From an uncultured Nitratireductor sp. (lineage in GTDB: Bacteria; Pseudomonadota; Alphaproteobacteria; Rhizobiales; Rhizobiaceae), in contig NZ_CAJXGF010000032.1 of the NCBI RefSeq assembly GCF_913053745.1, positions 1 through 34,755 of the forward strand: a DNA stretch of 34,755 bases. The letters are read 5' to 3'. Under the pieces are notes generated by a model. The model saw nothing but the letters and a program-made list of their open reading frames with translations, was not told the DNA's origin and made no database searches. The position numbers and the translations under genes were made by a program. Shown here piece after piece: positions 31,426 through 34,755 of the stretch. Within the stretch, counting starts at the first letter, position 1. Every line of letters starts with the position of its first letter.

Positions 31426-31454
31426 GAGATAGTGAGCGGCTCTTTCCGAGTCAA
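31426..31454 (-). promoter_or_regulatory. groESL promoter
   Basis: On the minus strand TTGACT (31454-31449), a 17-base spacer and TATCTC (31431-31426) precede CIRCE by about 10 bases. It can be read as a vegetative promoter; CTTGAC with CTATCT also resembles alphaproteobacterial RpoH promoters. Confidence 0.7.
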
Positions 31455-31549
31455 GATTTTCATGCGTGGGTCGCGGCACATTTTTTACCGCAGCCGTTCT
31501 GCGACGGCTGCCCCGGCTCCCTGTCTCCCCGAGACGAATGCGTCCGGCT

Positions 31550-32188
<639 letters not shown>

Positions 32189-32452
32189 GTGCCCAAAGTT
32201 CCTTGGTTAATGTGAAATCAGCCCGTTTTAGCGATATGTTCACCAGCTTTTTGAACATCCCGGTAACCACGCCAAACGGTTTTCCTGAAACATGGCATTT
32301 TACGAAAATCGATTCACCATTCGGTTGCAGCTTCGAGTCAGCATCCTGACACGGACAGGCGCATAAATTGCGTCTGGCCGCCGCCGCCACCCGTTTCCCG
32401 CAAAAGCGCGTGGCCAGTTTGGTCTATCACGAATGGTAGAGAGAAGTTTGTC

Positions 32453-33271
32453 ATGAAGTCGATGATGTCCGCGGCCGGCCTTGTTGCCGCGCTGCTGTTT
32501 TCCTGGGGGGCGCAGGCCCAGGATCGATATGTGGAGCCGCCGCCGGTTCTCGTCAGTCCTGATCTTTCGGCACCCTGGGTGATGCAGTTGCGCCGTACGC
32601 CGGTTCAGGCGCAACATCGCAATCATCAGGCCGGTGAGTATCGCAACTACCAGCGTGCCCGCAATGCACGCCAGCGCCACACGGCGCGCCGCGATTATCA
32701 GGCGAGCCGTCAGCAGGCGATCCGCAATGCTGTGCAGGCGCAGCGCTCCCAGGCGCAGCCTTCGCAGCAGGTGGCTTATGTCCCCCGGGTCAGCGAGCGC
32801 TCCTGGCGCATGAACGATCCCAAATGGCTGCCACAGGTGGTCGAATATCCGAGCAGGCATGCGCCCGGCACCATTGTCGTCGACACCGGACAGCGCTTTC
32901 TGTTTCTTGTCCTAAAGGGCGGCAAGGCGAAGCGCTATGGCGTCGGCGTCGGCAAGGAGGGGTTCGGCTGGACGGGAACGGAAAAGGTTTCCCGCAAGCG
33001 CGAATGGCCGGACTGGCGTCCGCCGGCTGAGATGATCGCGCGTGAAAAGGAAAAGGGCCGCATCCTGCCCGCGCATATGAAAGGCGGTCCGGCCAATCCG
33101 CTTGGCGCGCGTGCACTCTATCTGGGCTCGACCCTTTATCGCATCCACGGCACAAATGCGCCGTGGACCATCGGTCGCGCCGTTTCGTCCGGCTGCATCC
33201 GCATGCGCAATGAGGATGTGATGGACTTGTACAACCGCATTCCGGTCGGAACCAAGGTGGTGGTGATCTGA
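32453..33271 (+). CDS. Periplasmic L,D-transpeptidase (YkuD domain)
   Basis: A 272-residue exported enzyme. The signal peptide MKSMMSAAGLVAALLFSWGA ends with cleavage likely after AQA. A Gln/Arg/Ala-rich segment (about 45-105) with repeated RNARQRH/QASRQQAIRN-like stretches follows. The YkuD catalytic domain (about 135-272) has GTIVVDTGQRFLFL, H232-GTN and the active-site motif SSGC248IRM. It would form 3-3 cross-links in peptidoglycan or attach proteins to it, which is important in Rhizobiales that rely on L,D-cross-linking. It is a single gene with its own terminator. Confidence 0.94.
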   Translation: MKSMMSAAGLVAALLFSWGAQAQDRYVEPPPVLVSPDLSAPWVMQLRRTPVQAQHRNHQAGEYRNYQRARNARQRHTARRDYQASRQQAIRNAVQAQRSQAQPSQQVAYVPRVSERSWRMNDPKWLPQVVEYPSRHAPGTIVVDTGQRFLFLVLKGGKAKRYGVGVGKEGFGWTGTEKVSRKREWPDWRPPAEMIAREKEKGRILPAHMKGGPANPLGARALYLGSTLYRIHGTNAPWTIGRAVSSGCIRMRNEDVMDLYNRIPVGTKVVVI

Positions 33272-33318
33272 CCGGTTGAGCGGGGGATGCCCGGCACGGG
33301 GACTGCCGGGCGACTGGA

Positions 33319-33351
33319 AAGGGCGATGCTTGGGGGAGCATCGCCCTTTTT
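33319..33351 (+). terminator. Rho-independent terminator of the L,D-transpeptidase gene
   Basis: Eleven-base arms aagggcgatgc (33319-33329) and gcatcgccctt (33338-33348) with an 8-base loop run into a short T run. It also borders the 3' end of the convergent glcF. Confidence 0.85.
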
Positions 33352-33352
33352 C

Positions 33353-34696
33353 CTATTCGGCGGCCGTCATTGCCGGCGCTTCTCTTTCGACAGTCGTGAC
33401 CGCATCGGGAATGGAAGCCGGTCTCGGCCCGCCATAGGCCCAGTCCAAAAGCTCTACCGTGTGCACGATGGGTGTGTCGGTGGCCGAACCGATCTGTGTC
33501 ATGCAGCCGATGTTGCCGGTGGCGATGAGGGTGGCGCCCGTCGCTTCGATGTTCTTTACCTTGCGTTCGCGCAATCGCGCGGCGATCTCCGGCTGGAGAA
33601 TGTTGTAGGTGCCGGCCGAGCCGCAGCACAGATGTCCCTCGCGCGGCTCGCGCACGGCAAACCCCGCGCTGCGCAGAAGCGTGCGGGGCGCGCGGCTTAT
33701 CTTCTGGCCATGCTGCATCGAACAGGCCGAATGATAGGCGATCGCCAAGCCCGGCTCGATGGCCGGCTCCGGGAGTTTCTGCGTTTCGAGATACTCGGTA
33801 ATGTCCTTGGTCAGCGCCGAGACACGGGCCGCCTTTTCGGCATATGCGGTATCGAGCCGCAGCATATGGCCATAATCCTTGACCGTTGTGCCGCAGCCGG
33901 ACGCGGTGATGATGATCGCATCAAGCCCGCCTGCCTCGATCTCACGCGTCCAGGCGTCGACATTGCGCCGTGCCGCCGCCAGCGCGTCGTCTTCGCGGCC
34001 CATATGATGCACCAGCGCACCGCAGCAGCCTTCCCCTTCCGGATTCTGTACCGTCTCGATGCCGAGGCGTGCAAGCAGCCGGACCGTCGCAGCGTTGATG
34101 GCGGGATCGAGGACGGACTGGGCGCAGCCCGTCAAAAGCGCAACGCGTCCGCGCGGCGCGCCTGAGACCGTCGGGGTGTCGCTCGCGGATCGCGGAAGGC
34201 TGTGCGGAGCGAGATCGAGCATCGCCGCCACCGGGCGCAGGCCCGGCAACAAGCGAAACAGCCCGGCGAACGGGCGCCCGAAACGCGCAAGCTTCAAAGC
34301 CGCACGGAAGCGGGACGGGTAGGGCAGGATCTGCGCCAGAACCGAGCGTGTCAGTCGGTCGAGCAGGGGGCGTCGATAAGTCTTCTCGATATGCGCTCGC
34401 GCGTGGTCCACCAGATGCATATAGTTCACGCCCGAAGGGCAGGTGGTCATACAGGCCAGGCAGGAGAGACAGCGATCGATGTGGGTGACGGTCTCCCTGT
34501 CTGCCGCCCTGTCGTTCTCCAGCATGTCCTTGATCAGGTAGATGCGCCCGCGCGGGCTGTCGAGCTCGTTGCCAAGCGTGACATAGGTCGGGCAGGTTGC
34601 AGTGCAGAAGCCGCAATGCACGCATTTGCGCAAGATCTTTTCCGACTCCGCGACATCCGGGTCGGCAAGCTGCTCCGGGGTGAAATTGGTCTGCAC
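33353..34696 (-). CDS. glcF: Glycolate oxidase iron-sulfur subunit
   Basis: A 447-residue GlcF, the Fe-S subunit of the GlcDEF complex that oxidises glycolate to glyoxylate and passes electrons to the membrane. Two [4Fe-4S] motifs are seen: C25-VHC-GFC-TATC35-P and RCLSCLACMTTCPSG near 74-88. Two cysteine-rich domains follow, with EGCCGALVHH, ASGCGTT, HSACSMQHGQ and HLCCGSAGTYN. ATG 34696 is the start. A frame ending 10 bp upstream (34707) in the same direction suggests an operon continuing beyond the window, where glcE/glcD would be expected. Confidence 0.96.
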   Translation of the reverse strand: MQTNFTPEQLADPDVAESEKILRKCVHCGFCTATCPTYVTLGNELDSPRGRIYLIKDMLENDRAADRETVTHIDRCLSCLACMTTCPSGVNYMHLVDHARAHIEKTYRRPLLDRLTRSVLAQILPYPSRFRAALKLARFGRPFAGLFRLLPGLRPVAAMLDLAPHSLPRSASDTPTVSGAPRGRVALLTGCAQSVLDPAINAATVRLLARLGIETVQNPEGEGCCGALVHHMGREDDALAAARRNVDAWTREIEAGGLDAIIITASGCGTTVKDYGHMLRLDTAYAEKAARVSALTKDITEYLETQKLPEPAIEPGLAIAYHSACSMQHGQKISRAPRTLLRSAGFAVREPREGHLCCGSAGTYNILQPEIAARLRERKVKNIEATGATLIATGNIGCMTQIGSATDTPIVHTVELLDWAYGGPRPASIPDAVTTVEREAPAMTAAE

Positions 34697-34706
34697 GGGG
34701 CCTCTT

Positions 34707-34755
34707 CTAGATCAGCCAGCTCTGCGGATTCTTGATCGGCTCCCTGCGCCCCCCC
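34707..34755 (-). CDS. 3' end of an upstream gene, possibly glcE (cut by window end)
   Basis: The last 16 codons of a frame (ending PIKNPQSWLI) stop 10 bases before glcF on the same strand. In glcDEF operons glcE lies here, but the visible tail is not enough to identify it. Confidence 0.3.
   Translation of the reverse strand, partial: GGRREPIKNPQSWLI

Overview
The window looks like a GC-rich alphaproteobacterial chromosome, probably Hyphomicrobiales (Rhizobiales). The reasons are the CIRCE-controlled groES-groEL operon, fumC, a glcF-type glycolate oxidase subunit, a fused TRAP permease and the codon use; no genus is claimed. About 20.5 kb of it (1259-21771) is an integrated mobile element. 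It is bounded by a 48-bp direct repeat made of the 3' part of a tRNA-Arg(ACG) gene. The intact tRNA is at the right end (21727-21803, minus strand), and the displaced 3' fragment is at the left end next to a tyrosine recombinase.

Layout of the element, left to right. (1) Integrase (1506-3290), then a strong terminator. (2) A small divergent locus (3490-5678): a zinc deoxycytidylate/cytidine deaminase facing a membrane-anchored dCTP-deaminase/dUTPase-fold protein that lacks the deaminase catalytic glutamate, followed by an abortive-infection (Abi_C) protein. This is my main candidate for an undescribed, probably anti-phage, system. (3) A mobilisation module (5714-9758): an operon ending in a MobA/MobL (MOBQ) relaxase, an IncQ-like oriT candidate at 9187-9221, and a divergent small relaxosome-type protein. 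(4) A solitary DotA/TraY homologue with an overlapping TraX-position membrane protein (9764-12288), without the rest of a type IV secretion system. The element is therefore best read as an integrative and mobilisable element that needs a helper. (5) Small genes, a secreted protein with a duplicated domain, and a double-HTH regulator (12296-16411). (6) A row of short acidic-protein genes separated by three copies of a two-hairpin element whose stems covary (16444-17338). (7) A restriction-modification-repair cassette: a GCCGGC-type C5 methyltransferase, a NaeI-like endonuclease and Vsr (18460-20793). (8) A DUF2958 gene, then putative integrase arm sites and the tRNA.

The flanks are ordinary chromosome. 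On the left is the C-terminal end of a TRAP permease and a gene-poor stretch. On the right are a sensor histidine kinase, an FAD disulfide oxidoreductase and a TVP38/TMEM64 protein in one orientation, then doxX, fumC, a Ca2+/H+ antiporter, groEL-groES with CIRCE and promoter, tag, an L,D-transpeptidase and glcF.

Together, the element combines its own integration functions, DNA processing for conjugative mobilisation, a possible mating-pore or exclusion component aimed at a helper system, and two apparently separate defence cargoes (nucleotide/abortive-infection type and restriction-modification).
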